In this document: one piece after another, positions 17,019-26,339 of the stretch
How the letters are laid out: each line of letters opens with the position of its first letter
Numbering within the stretch: position 1 is the stretch's first letter
Translations under genes and position numbers: made by a program
Assembly (NCBI RefSeq): GCF_023156505.1
Contig: NZ_JALNMJ010000032.1
Location: forward strand, 1-51,219
Length of the DNA: 51,219 bases
Source: Roseibium sediminicola
GTDB lineage: Bacteria; Pseudomonadota; Alphaproteobacteria; Rhizobiales; Stappiaceae
Reading direction: 5' to 3'
The notes under the pieces: model-generated
The model's input: only the letters and a program-made list of their open reading frames with translations
Databases searched by the model: none
Told to the model about the DNA's origin: nothing

Positions 17019-18029
17019 ATGAAACCGTTCAAGAAGATTGCAATTGCCGCCCTGGCTGCGAGCGTCGCGGGCACCGCGCTGACCGCAGGCCTGACCGCAT
17101 CCGCCCAGGACACGGCTGCAAGCGGGGACGGGGGCACACAGATGGAACAGGCCGACGGCCAGCGCTTTGCCCATATGGGCGAAGGAGGACACGGCTGGGG
17201 CCGTGGACACGGCGGAAAATGGGGTGGTCACCGGGGCGGTGAACACCGGGCCGAGCGCCTGTTCGAACGTTTCGACGTCAATGAAGACGGCGTCATCACC
17301 GCGGCCGAGATAGAAGAGGTCCGGACGCAGAATTTTGCAAGCGCGGATGCCGACGGCAATGGCGAGGTCAGCCTGGAGGATTTCAAGGCGGCCTTCCTGG
17401 AACGCTCGAACGACCGCATGGTCCGCGCCTTCCAGTTCCTCGACCGGGACGGTGACGGCACCGTGACCCAGGAAGAGATCGATCAGGTCGCCAACCGCAT
17501 GTTCAACCGGCTCGACCGGGACGGCAACGGCACCGTGGAACGCATTCGCGGCCCGCAGGCCGATGAGGACGACGATGAACGCGGTCCGCGCGGCCAGCAT
17601 GCCGAGCGCGGCGAACGGGGCGGCCATCACGGTCCCCGTGGCCCGCATATGGGACGCGGCGGTCCGGGGCAGATGTTCCTTGGTCTCTTCGATGACGACG
17701 GCGACGGCAAGGTGACCCGCGAGGATTTCGACGCCAAGCGCGCCGAATTGTTCGCGCTGGCCGATACCAACGGCAGCGGCTCGTTCACGCTGGAAGAGTT
17801 CGGCCCGCTGTGGCTGGCGGTCAATGAAAACCGCATTGTCGACATGTTTCAGCGTGCCGACGCCGACGGCAGCCTCGGCATCACCGCCGAGGAACATGAC
17901 AAGCGCCTGGACAAGCTGATGGAGCGGGCCGACCGCAACAAGGACGGCGTGATCACCAAGGCCGACTTCCAGCACGGTAAAAAAGGCAAGGGCAAAGGCA
18001 AGGGCTGGCGCCACCACGACCGCGGCTGA
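17019..18029 (+). CDS. Secreted multi-EF-hand calcium-binding protein
   Basis: The 336-residue product has a signal peptide (MKPFKKIAIAALAASVAG, cleavage expected after ASA near residue 29) and AAGGAG upstream. About eight EF-hand-like loops follow: DVNEDGVITAAE, DADGNGEVSLED, DRDGDGTVTQEE, a partial DRDGNGTVERIR, DDDGDGKVTRED, DTNGSGSFTLEE, DADGSLGITAEE and DRNKDGVITKAD. A His/Gly/Arg-rich spacer (GRGHGGKWGGHRGG) lies before the first loop, another lies mid-protein, and the tail is KGKGKGKG. The protein is probably periplasmic or extracellular and buffers or senses Ca2+; the His-rich parts could bind other metals. Divergent from an OmpR-type two-component system that may control it. Confidence 0.9.
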   Translation: MKPFKKIAIAALAASVAGTALTAGLTASAQDTAASGDGGTQMEQADGQRFAHMGEGGHGWGRGHGGKWGGHRGGEHRAERLFERFDVNEDGVITAAEIEEVRTQNFASADADGNGEVSLEDFKAAFLERSNDRMVRAFQFLDRDGDGTVTQEEIDQVANRMFNRLDRDGNGTVERIRGPQADEDDDERGPRGQHAERGERGGHHGPRGPHMGRGGPGQMFLGLFDDDGDGKVTREDFDAKRAELFALADTNGSGSFTLEEFGPLWLAVNENRIVDMFQRADADGSLGITAEEHDKRLDKLMERADRNKDGVITKADFQHGKKGKGKGKGWRHHDRG

Positions 18030-18391
18030 ACCCGGTCCTGACCTTTCCGGACCTGCCCACCGTCCGGAAATGTCTCCCCCGCATCAATCCCCCTGCTGTG
18101 GGGAGACACTCCGGGAGCCGCCCTGCGGCTCCCATTTTCGTTTCCTCTCACTTGTCTTTCGCAATGAGCAAGATCTCGCTGATCGGGATTTGCTGCGACC
18201 GCCAACAACACAGCGTCATCCTGAGGGTGTGGCTGCGTCAGTTGTATGAGATCACTCTGACGGTAGTGGGGACTGGACTTGCCGCCAGGCCAGTTGGACA
18301 CAGCGCCTCTATCCAGCAACTCCCACGCTCTCGTTACGGGAATCTCAAGGATTTCCGGCGATCCTCGCTTCGGTTTTTCCGAGGGGACATC
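18030..18391. other. Intergenic gap with a degenerate repeat half
   Basis: No gene is supported. At 18214-18226 lies CGTCATCCTGAGG, matching one end of the dispersed GTCATCCTGAGGA repeats; the opposite arm is not seen, so it is probably a remnant. A short hairpin-like GGGAG...CTCCC stretch is present at about 18098-18130 without a clear T-tract. GAGGGG before 18392 is the ribosome binding site of the next gene. Confidence 0.5.
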
Positions 18392-19393
18392 ATGGCCAAG
18401 CCGACACTGCACGATTTCATTGAGACAAAGATTTCCGGCGAACATGTCAGCGAGGACGATGTCGTGACGCTGCGCCGCTACGTCTATGGCGACATGGTGG
18501 TGTCGCTGGAAGAGGGGGCGGCGCTGTTCCGTCTGAACAGCGCGGATCTCACCTTTGCGCCGGACTGGTACGAGCTGTTTCCCGAAGCCATCGGCGACAT
18601 CCTGGTTCATCAGGCGCGGCCACAGGGCTATGTTTCCGATGAAAATGCCAGCTGGCTGATCGAACAGGTCGGGCTGGACGGCCGGGTCTGTTCGCGGACC
18701 GAGCTGGAGGCCGTGCTGCACGTCCTGGAGAAAGCCCGGAAGGCACCGGAACACCTCGAGCAATTCGCCCTGCGCACCGTCGCTGACTCCGTCATATCGG
18801 GCACCGGTGCGACACGGTCGGGCGCCGACCTCGTTCCCGGCGTGATCGCCGACGGCGAGGTCGAACTTCTGCGCCGGGTGCTCTATGCCGGAGCGGGCTG
18901 CAGCGGCATGGCGATTTCCCGTGCGGAAGCGGAGATCCTGTTCGATCTCAATGACGCCACGGTGGAATCGGAAAACGCCCCGGCCTGGTTGGAGCTCTTT
19001 GCCAAGGCGGTTGCCAATCATGTCATGGCCCTGTCCGGGTTCGCCCCGCCATCCCGCGAAGTGGCGCTGGCGCGAGAGGACTGGCTGAACGCACCGGGCG
19101 GCTTCGAGGGCGGCCTCAGCGGGTTCTTCAAGAAGATGATCGGTGGCGGCATCAGCGGTGTCCGGGACGCCTATTCCGACCAGCCCGACCCGTTTGCCGA
19201 GCGCGGCGCCGCGATGGCGGCGGAGATTTCGGTCAATGAAGTGGTCACGGAAGGCGAGGCGGGCTGGCTGGTCGAGCGCATCGGCCGGGATGGCGTTCTT
19301 CATGAGAACGAAAAGGCGCTGTTGCGCTTCATCCGCGAGGAAAGCCCGAACATTCACCCGGATCTGCGTCCCTTGATGGAAAAACTGGACTAG
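18392..19393 (+). CDS. Repeat-built helical protein of unknown function
   Basis: The 333-residue product has no signal peptide, membrane segment or recognised catalytic motif. It is made of related units. Residues about 20-115 (VVTLRRYVYGDMVVSLEEGA, then WYELFPEAIGDILV) and about 150-235 (VELLRRVLYAGAG, ISRAEAEILFDLN, WLELFAKAVANHVM) align well. A third partial unit at about 285-325 (VVTEGEAGWLVERIGRDGVL, ENEKALLRFI) matches the end of the first unit (YVSDENASWLIEQVGLDGRV). The helical pattern is reminiscent of TerB-like or EF-hand-like folds, but no known family is claimed. GAGGGG precedes the ATG. It stands alone before a two-component system in the same direction. Confidence 0.75.
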   Translation: MAKPTLHDFIETKISGEHVSEDDVVTLRRYVYGDMVVSLEEGAALFRLNSADLTFAPDWYELFPEAIGDILVHQARPQGYVSDENASWLIEQVGLDGRVCSRTELEAVLHVLEKARKAPEHLEQFALRTVADSVISGTGATRSGADLVPGVIADGEVELLRRVLYAGAGCSGMAISRAEAEILFDLNDATVESENAPAWLELFAKAVANHVMALSGFAPPSREVALAREDWLNAPGGFEGGLSGFFKKMIGGGISGVRDAYSDQPDPFAERGAAMAAEISVNEVVTEGEAGWLVERIGRDGVLHENEKALLRFIREESPNIHPDLRPLMEKLD

Positions 19394-19746
19394 GCTTGAC
19401 CGGCCAGCACGTCCGTTTTCCCTGTCGAAATGCACAAAATCTGCACGAGTGCTGACAAAGCCCTGCAAGCCACTGGGGCAAAAAGGGTGCATGACCCAGT
19501 TGCATCCCCATATCAGATTGATCCGAGGACCTGTTTCCTCCGGTAGCAGGCCCTGTCCCAAGGCTCAAACACGTCGATGGCGCGGGGCACCTGTCCCGCT
19601 CCCCGAGGCGGACCAGGCACAGGATAGCCACCTCGACCGGCGCCTGCCCAGAAGCCTGCGCCGGGACGGGTGGTGGCTGGAAAGCTGATCCGCCGTCGGG
19701 TATTGCTATCGGTCCCGCGGCGCGGGAGAAATTCAGGAAGACCGCC
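19394..19746. other. Intergenic gap before the second two-component system
   Basis: No gene, repeat or clear hairpin is supported. A 79-codon frame at 19449-19688 has unconvincing composition and no ribosome binding site. The promoter for the response regulator operon presumably lies here. Confidence 0.4.
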
Positions 19747-20457
<711 letters not shown>

Positions 20458-20464
20458 CCGGCAT

Positions 20465-22099
20465 ATGATCCTCAGCCGCGCCTTTCGTGACAGATGGCGG
20501 CCGCCGCTCTTCCTGGTGGTGGCGGCGGTGCTTGGCATCATGCTGCTGGTGCCGCTGGCCGGCATTGCCTTTTTCCGGGTCTATGAAAACCAGCTGATCG
20601 AGACCACCGAGTCCGAACTGATTGCCCAGTCGGCGGCGATCGCGGCGGCAAGTGCGCAAAGGCTGCAGGATCTCGGTGGGACCGAGTTGCCGCTCGGCGA
20701 GGCCGTTTCCAGTGCGCCCGCCGGATCTTACCGCGGCGGGCTGGTGGTGCAGTATCTCTCCGGCGGCTGGTCGCCGGTGCTGACGCGGCTCGATCTCAAC
20801 AAGACGCCGATCCTGCCGGGCCGGCCGGAGGCCGCGCCCACAACGGCAACCGTCCACCCGGTTTACGCCGAAATGGGACGGCATCTGACCCCGATCCTGA
20901 AGGATACTCAGAAATTGACGCTGGCCGGGTTCCGGCTCCTGGATTTCAACGGCACGGTGATTGCCGGCCGGGGCGAGCTCGGCCTGTCCCTGGCACATGT
21001 CGAGGAAGTGCGGCATGCGCTTTCCGGGCACTATGCCAGCGCCTTGCGTGAGCGGATCGTCGACAACCCGCAGCCGATCTATTCGATCAGCCGGGGCACG
21101 AGTGTGCGCGTCTTCGTCGCAATGCCGGTGATCGTCAACAATCGGGTCGCGGGCGTCGTCTATGCCTCGCGCACGCCGAGCAACATCCTGAAGGAGCTGT
21201 TCTTGAAACGTGAGGCGGTGTTCTGGCTGGCCGCCTTCACGCTTGGAGCGACCTTCATTGTCGGCTTGATCTTCGTGCGTGCCATTTCCGGGCCGATCCG
21301 GGCGCTGACACGGCGCTCGCTCAGGATCGGTGCCGGCGACCGCGAGGCGCTGCAGCCATTGGCCATTCACGGCAATCGGGAGATCCACGCCCTGTCGGAG
21401 AGCATGCTGGACATGTCGCGCAAGCTGTTCGACCGCAACGACTACATCTCCACCTTCGCCAATCACGTCACCCACGAGCTGAAATCCCCGCTGACGGCCA
21501 TCCAGGGCGCGGCCGAGCTGCTGCAGGACGGCGGCGACGGGTTGAGTTCCGGTGAGCGGGAGAAATTCCTGGACAACATCCTGCGCGACACCAATCGAGC
21601 GACACTGCTCTTAAACCGCCTGCGCGACCTTGCCAGGGCAGACAGCGTCGAGATCGGCGGCCACTGCCGGCTGGGCGATGTTGTCGCCGGCATTCGCGGC
21701 CGCGTTCAAGGCGTGACTATTGACCTTGCCGAGGATGCCGACCTGCCGATGTCGGCCGAAAACGCCCGGATCGTGTTTGAGAACCTGATCGACAATTCCC
21801 GCAAGCACGGCGCCGACCGGGTCAAGATTGCCGTTGAAGCGGAAGACAAGGCGCTCAAGTTGCTTGTCCGAGACAATGGCGAAGGCATTTCCGCCGGCAA
21901 TGCGGAGCAGGTCTTCGACCTCTTCTTCACCACCCGCCGCGACAAGGGCGGCACGGGCATGGGGCTCGGTATCGTCCAGGCGCTGTTGAAGGCGCATGGG
22001 GCGGGGATCCACCTCGTCCCCCGAAACGCACAAGGCGCGTGTTTCGAACTGACCTTTCCAGGCGGCTCGGGCGGGCTCAAATCGTCCAACGTGCGCTGA
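20465..22099 (+). CDS. Two-component sensor histidine kinase, second system (CreC-like)
   Basis: The 544-residue kinase has a TM near residues 14-38 and a large periplasmic sensor of about 210 residues (contains LAGFRLLDFNGTVIAGRGEL and RVFVAMPVIVNNRVAGVVYA, a PAS/Cache-like pattern). A second TM lies near 250-275. HAMP, HisKA (HVTHELKSPLTAI, His337) and HATPase (NLIDNSRKHGAD, DNGEGISAGN, GTGMGLGIVQALLKAHG) follow. The ATG at 20465 is seven bases after the regulator stop. The 3' end overlaps the 3' end of the convergent LysR gene by 23 bases. The ligand is unknown. Confidence 0.94.
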   Translation: MILSRAFRDRWRPPLFLVVAAVLGIMLLVPLAGIAFFRVYENQLIETTESELIAQSAAIAAASAQRLQDLGGTELPLGEAVSSAPAGSYRGGLVVQYLSGGWSPVLTRLDLNKTPILPGRPEAAPTTATVHPVYAEMGRHLTPILKDTQKLTLAGFRLLDFNGTVIAGRGELGLSLAHVEEVRHALSGHYASALRERIVDNPQPIYSISRGTSVRVFVAMPVIVNNRVAGVVYASRTPSNILKELFLKREAVFWLAAFTLGATFIVGLIFVRAISGPIRALTRRSLRIGAGDREALQPLAIHGNREIHALSESMLDMSRKLFDRNDYISTFANHVTHELKSPLTAIQGAAELLQDGGDGLSSGEREKFLDNILRDTNRATLLLNRLRDLARADSVEIGGHCRLGDVVAGIRGRVQGVTIDLAEDADLPMSAENARIVFENLIDNSRKHGADRVKIAVEAEDKALKLLVRDNGEGISAGNAEQVFDLFFTTRRDKGGTGMGLGIVQALLKAHGAGIHLVPRNAQGACFELTFPGGSGGLKSSNVR

Positions 22100-22973
22100 A
22101 TTCTGCCGCCAGGTGATCGATCAATGCGCGCAGGCGCCGCGTGAGATGCCGGTTGGGCGGGTAGAGCGCGTGGACGCCGTAAGTGTCGGTCGAATAATCC
22201 GGCAGGACCCGTTCCAGCCGGCCTTCCGACAGCGCGGCCTCGACCGGGTAGAGTGGTGACATGGCAATGCCGAGGCCTCCGATTGTCATCTGCGCAAGAG
22301 CGCCGGGAGAATTGGAGGTCACGGCGCCGTGCAGGCGCAGGATGTGGTCCTTGCCGTTCCTGTAAAAGCGCCAGGTGTTGGGTTCCTGTTGGTTGGAGTT
22401 GACCAGGCAGGTGTGGGTGGCAAGCGTTTCGGGGCTCCGCGGCCGGCCGTGACGGTTCAGATAATCCGGCGAGGCGGTTAGCACCAGCGGCATGTCGGCA
22501 AGTTTCCGGGAAATCAGCGAGGAGTCCCGGAGCGCACCGATGCGAATGGCGAGATCAAGTCCTTCCTCGACCACGGCCACACGCGTATCCGTCAGTTTCA
22601 TATCCAGTTCGACACCGGGATGGGCCTGCAGGAACGGGATCAGGGCCTCCGTCAGCTTCGTGCTGCCGAAGCCGGTCGGGGCGGTCAGGCGGATCGGTCC
22701 GGCAAGGGCTCCCTGACGCTCGCGCACCAGATCGTCCAACTCGTCCATCTGGTCCAGGATCGGCCGGCAGCGTTCCAGATAGGCTGCGCCGACATCGGTC
22801 AGGGAGACGCTGCGCGTGGTGCGGTTGAACAGCTGGGTGCGCAGCTGCGCTTCCAGATGCTGAACATATTTGCTGACCAGCTTGGTCGACAGGCCGAGCC
22901 GGCGCCCGGCCCCAGTAAAGGACTGGTCCTGGGCCACAGCCACAAAGGCGCGCATGGTTTCGATCTTGTCCAA
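22077..22973 (-). CDS. LysR-family transcriptional regulator
   Basis: The product is about 298 residues. It has an N-terminal HTH (DKIETMRAFVAVAQDQSFTG, LGLSTKLVSKYVQHLEAQL, LFNRTTRSVSLTDVG) and a substrate-binding domain (GPIRLTAPTGFGST, LDLAIRIGALRDSSLISRKL, MTIGGLGIAMSPLY). A TTG at 22973 with GGAG seven bases upstream gives the usual family start (DKIETMRAF); upstream ATG codons at 23030, 23036 and 23078 would add an atypical leader. It is divergent from the glutathione S-transferase gene and probably regulates it. Its 3' end overlaps the kinase gene on the other strand. Confidence 0.92.
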   Translation of the reverse strand: MDKIETMRAFVAVAQDQSFTGAGRRLGLSTKLVSKYVQHLEAQLRTQLFNRTTRSVSLTDVGAAYLERCRPILDQMDELDDLVRERQGALAGPIRLTAPTGFGSTKLTEALIPFLQAHPGVELDMKLTDTRVAVVEEGLDLAIRIGALRDSSLISRKLADMPLVLTASPDYLNRHGRPRSPETLATHTCLVNSNQQEPNTWRFYRNGKDHILRLHGAVTSNSPGALAQMTIGGLGIAMSPLYPVEAALSEGRLERVLPDYSTDTYGVHALYPPNRHLTRRLRALIDHLAAEFSARWTI

Positions 22974-23028
22974 GGCAGGGCTCCGGTCCGGTGGAGGTAA
23001 CGCAAATCGTTTTATCTTCGATTCGTAC

Positions 23029-23056
23029 ATAATCATTGAATGAAATCGAGGATTAT
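23029..23056. promoter_or_regulatory. Candidate LysR operator
   Basis: ATAATC (23029-23034) and GATTAT (23051-23056) form an inverted repeat in the divergent LysR/GST region. LysR regulators bind imperfect dyads in such places. Found by eye; weak evidence. Confidence 0.35.
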
Positions 23057-23144
23057 TTCCGAATTGGGCGGAGAGCATATTGCGGTCAGCGGAGGCCAGC
23101 AGAGCAAACGGTCACCGCGAAGATTTCAGAAAACGGAGACCGCC

Positions 23145-23765
23145 ATGTCCAATGCCATTCGCATTCACACCTTTCCGCTGTCCGGTCATTGCCATCGGAT
23201 CGAACTCTTCGCCGCCCTTGCCGGGCTCAATCATGAACTGATCACTGTGGATCTCGCCGCGGGTGAGCACAAGCAGCAGCCGTTCCTGTCGCTCAACCCA
23301 GCCGGCAAGGTACCGGTGATCCAGGATGGTGATTTTGTGCTGGCCGATTCCAACGCCATTCTGGTCTATCTCGCCCGCAAATATGCGCCGGACTGGTTGC
23401 CGGTGGATCCGGCCTCAGAGGCGCAGGTGCAGCGGTTCCTGTCGCTGGCCGCCAACGAAATCGCCAACGGTCCGGCCGCCGCGCGGCTGGTGACGGTCTT
23501 TGGAGCGCCGCTCGATGCCGACAAGGCGAAAGGCATAGCGGCCTATGTTTTCGATCTGCTTGAAGGATTGCTGGACGGCCGGGAGTGGCTGGTCGGCAAT
23601 CGTCCGAGTATCGCCGATGTCGCGATCTACAGCTACACCGCCCATGCGCCGGAAGGGAATGTCTCGCTCGAGCCCTATCCCAACATCCGGGCCTACCTGA
23701 AACGCGTCGAAGCCCTGCCGGGCTTCAAAGCCATGCCGGCGACCCCTGTCGGGCTCGCCGCCTAA
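23145..23765 (+). CDS. Glutathione S-transferase family protein
   Basis: The 206-residue product has a thioredoxin-like N-domain (IHTFPLSGHCHRIELFAALAG, LNPAGKVPVIQDGDFVLADSNAILVYLARKY, with the cis-Pro and glutathione-binding DS motif) and a helical C-domain with the N-capping box SIADVAIYSYTA. The Ser/Cys near residue 13-15 may act in catalysis. ACGGAG precedes the ATG. It is divergent from a LysR gene and followed after 73 nt by a flavin oxidoreductase in the same direction, which suggests a detoxification set. Substrate unknown. Confidence 0.93.
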   Translation: MSNAIRIHTFPLSGHCHRIELFAALAGLNHELITVDLAAGEHKQQPFLSLNPAGKVPVIQDGDFVLADSNAILVYLARKYAPDWLPVDPASEAQVQRFLSLAANEIANGPAAARLVTVFGAPLDADKAKGIAAYVFDLLEGLLDGREWLVGNRPSIADVAIYSYTAHAPEGNVSLEPYPNIRAYLKRVEALPGFKAMPATPVGLAA

Positions 23766-23838
23766 GTGCCTGCTTCGGACGGATGTCTTCTCAAGGCATC
23801 CGTCCGGACCCTACCCATCAGCCTTGCGAGGATTGGAC

Positions 23839-25491
23839 ATGTTCGACCAGGACCAGACTCGAACGCCGACTGAGGACCTGTCGCCCTTTCACGAAGGGGA
23901 GCAGCATGTCCAGGAGAAGCTCGGCGACAGCGACGTGCAACGCTGGGCGCGCGGTGCCATAAGACACTTCATGCCCGATCAGCACAGGCAGTTCTTTGAA
24001 GAGCAGCCATTTCTGGTCGTCTCCGGCCGGGACGGCGGGGGACGTCCCTGGGCAACGCTGCTGGAAGGCGGGCCCGGTTTTGTCCGTTCTCCGGAAGCCG
24101 CGTCGCTCGAGATTGCCGCTCTGCCGGTGGCCGGCGATGCCCTGGAGAACGCACTGACGGCCGGTGCGGATATCGGCCTCATCGGCATCGAGCTGGCGAC
24201 CCGCCGCCGGAACCGGGCCAATGGCATCGTCGCCAGCGCCGATGGCGGTGGATTGAAGTTCGCGCTCAGTCAATCCTTCGGCAATTGCCCGCAATATATC
24301 CGTGCCCGCAAAACCTGGTGGTCGCCCGAGAGACCCGAAGGCAAGGCGGTCAAGGGAACGCGGCTGTCGGCTGTGCAGCGCAGCTGGATCGGGAGTGCCG
24401 ACACGTTTTTCATCGCCTCGGGTTATCGCGGCGTAGGCGACAATCCGGCCTTTGGCATGGATGTCTCCCACAAGGGCGGCGAACCGGGTTTCGTCGAGGT
24501 TCTGGACGAGAAGACCCTGCGCTTTCCCGACTATGCCGGCAACAAGTTCTACAACACGCTCGGAAACATCCTGAACGATCCGCGCGCCGGGCTGCTCTTT
24601 GTCGACTTTGCCTCCGGCAACCTGTTGCAGCTGACAGGCCGGGCCAGTGTCGACTGGGACTCAGACGCTGTTGCAAATGTTCCGGGCGCGCGTCAGCTGG
24701 TGACGCTGGAGATCGACGCGGTCGTCGAACTCTCAAATGTTCTGCGTCTGCGCTGGCAGGAGGAAGCGGATACGGCCCGCGACCTCAGGCTGGTTCAAAA
24801 GACCCGTGAAAGCGCCGATGTGACATCCTTTGTCTTCGGCTCCCGGGACGGAGGTCCGCTGCCATCGTTTGAGGCGGGGCAGCACCTGACCATCGAACTG
24901 CATTTGGCGGGCGGTCTTGGCAAGGTCCAGCGCAGCTATTCGTTGTCGGGGGCTCCGCAGGACGGTCACTACCGGATCTCGGTCAAGCGCGAGCCGCAGG
25001 GCCTTGTCTCCCGCATTCTGCATGACGTGCTGGAGGTGGGCGCGGTGATTGGAAGTTCAAAGCCCGCCGGGGACTTCGTTGTGCCGGACGACGCCGCGCC
25101 CCTGGTGCTGGTGGGCGCGGGCATCGGAGTCACACCGCTGATCAGCATGCTGCATCAGCTCGCAGCAAGAGGGGATAGACGCCCTGTCTGGTTCGTTCAT
25201 GGTGTCCGGGACGGCGCGCATCACCCTTTCCGGGGGGAAGCGGCGCGCCTGGCAGAGGCTCTGCCGAACGTCCGGCACCACGCGGTCTACAGCCGGCCGA
25301 CGGCGGAAGATGCCGAGGCAGGCCGGTACGACACGCAGGGCAGGATTTCGGGAGCGTTTCTCACCAAACTCGTAGATCGCTCAGACGCCCGTTACCTGCT
25401 TTGCGGCCCGGCGGCGTTTCTGACCGAGGTGACGGCGGATCTGCAGCGGCACGGCGTGCCGGAGGACAGGATTGCGTTCGAGACGTTTTGA
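23839..25491 (+). CDS. PNPOx-like flavin domain fused to FAD/NAD(P)-binding reductase
   Basis: The product is about 550 residues. Residues about 20-300 are a pyridoxamine 5'-phosphate oxidase-like FMN-binding split barrel (DQHRQFFEEQPFLVVSG, GRPWATLLEGGPGFV, GNKFYNTLGNILNDPRAGLLF). Residues about 315-545 are a ferredoxin-reductase module with RSYSLSG (FAD), PLVLVGAGIGVTPLISML (NAD(P)) and YLLCGPAAFL. Related proteins often carry an additional C-terminal 2Fe-2S ferredoxin domain; this one stops directly after the reductase. Start: ATG at 23839, with a TTG 15 nt upstream as an alternative. Likely a cytosolic oxidoreductase; electron acceptor unknown. Confidence 0.88.
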   Translation: MFDQDQTRTPTEDLSPFHEGEQHVQEKLGDSDVQRWARGAIRHFMPDQHRQFFEEQPFLVVSGRDGGGRPWATLLEGGPGFVRSPEAASLEIAALPVAGDALENALTAGADIGLIGIELATRRRNRANGIVASADGGGLKFALSQSFGNCPQYIRARKTWWSPERPEGKAVKGTRLSAVQRSWIGSADTFFIASGYRGVGDNPAFGMDVSHKGGEPGFVEVLDEKTLRFPDYAGNKFYNTLGNILNDPRAGLLFVDFASGNLLQLTGRASVDWDSDAVANVPGARQLVTLEIDAVVELSNVLRLRWQEEADTARDLRLVQKTRESADVTSFVFGSRDGGPLPSFEAGQHLTIELHLAGGLGKVQRSYSLSGAPQDGHYRISVKREPQGLVSRILHDVLEVGAVIGSSKPAGDFVVPDDAAPLVLVGAGIGVTPLISMLHQLAARGDRRPVWFVHGVRDGAHHPFRGEAARLAEALPNVRHHAVYSRPTAEDAEAGRYDTQGRISGAFLTKLVDRSDARYLLCGPAAFLTEVTADLQRHGVPEDRIAFETF

Positions 25492-25547
25492 GGGGGCAAT
25501 TCTCCCAAAAAGCTGTCAGATCGAAATTCCGTTCGCGCCACACACTC

Positions 25548-25704
25548 AGGTGTCACCCCAGGCGAGCAACGCGAGACCCGGGGCCTACTCAATTCCAGAG
25601 AATTGATTTGATGCAGCCAGCTTCGGTGCGACGACCGCCAGCTTCGACAAGCTGAGCTGCGAGTGGGCCCCGGATCCGCGCTGCGGTTGTCCGGGGTGAC
25701 ACCT
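25548..25704. repeat. Long imperfect inverted repeat, GGTGTCACCCC ends
   Basis: AGGTGTCACCCC (25548-25559) and GGGGTGACACCT (25693-25704) are perfect reverse complements. Inside, GGGGCCTACTC pairs with GAGTGGGCCCC with one mismatch. It fills the gap between the reductase gene and the VOC gene. A single GGGGTGACACCT copy recurs at 26258-26269. Confidence 0.7.
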
Positions 25705-25757
25705 AGGTTTGAGGCCCGTTCAGGATATTGAACTTGGGTAGCGCTCGAAACGCCCCA

Positions 25758-26138
25758 TCACTCTTCCGGTGCGAAGTCGATGTGTATGTGATTGCCGTCC
25801 GGGTCCCAGACATTGATCGAGACCGTACCGACACCCGGCTGGACCGAGCGGCGGAAGTTTTCGCCGCGATCCTTCAGCCTCGCCTCGAAGGTTTCCGCGC
25901 CTGTGGCGGTGAAGGCGAAATGTTCCAGCTTCAGACGCTCCTCCGAGCCGACGGCGGGATCGCCGTCAATGCCGACCAGATGGATGGCGGCGGCATCGCC
26001 TGCATAGAGCCAGGCACCGGGGAAGGGGAAGTCGGGCCGGGGACCGGGTTTCATGCCCAGAATGTCCGCGTACCAGGCGATCATCGGGTCGAGCTGCGTG
26101 GTGCGCAGGTTGACGTGGTCCAGCTTGCCGATCTTCAT
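25758..26138 (-). CDS. VOC-family (glyoxalase/bleomycin-resistance fold) protein
   Basis: The product is 126 residues with two beta-alpha-beta-beta-beta units: KLDHVNLRTTQLDPMIAWYAD at the start, AAIHLVGIDG, LEHFAFTATGAETFEARL, and the terminal NVWDPDGNHIHIDF. The metal-site pattern (His8, a mid-protein His, a terminal His/Glu region) is present. VOC members include dioxygenases, lyases and sequestering proteins; no substrate is assigned. The ATG at 26138 begins exactly at the domain. Neighbours are unrelated. Confidence 0.9.
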   Translation of the reverse strand: MKIGKLDHVNLRTTQLDPMIAWYADILGMKPGPRPDFPFPGAWLYAGDAAAIHLVGIDGDPAVGSEERLKLEHFAFTATGAETFEARLKDRGENFRRSVQPGVGTVSINVWDPDGNHIHIDFAPEE

Positions 26139-26339
26139 GTTGCGGTCTTTCCTTAATGGCTTTCGGAGGCAGGGTCTTCCGGCCGGAGCCTGTATTGCAA
26201 GATCTTTCTTCACCGGAAAAGCGAATGGGTCCGGCGGTAAGGGCGTCTGAACGGGCCGGGGTGACACCTCCTTGTTTACCCAAGCAAAAAAACTCCCGGC
26301 AAGGGGAAATTTCCTCTTGCGCCGGGGGGCAAACAGGCG

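Noticed and set aside
17849..19561. A 570-codon minus-strand open frame spanning the EF-hand gene end and the next gene
   Set aside because: Antisense to two better-supported genes, with no recognisable domain.
19449..19688. A 79-codon frame in the gap before the second two-component system
   Set aside because: No ribosome binding site, irregular composition and no recognisable pattern.
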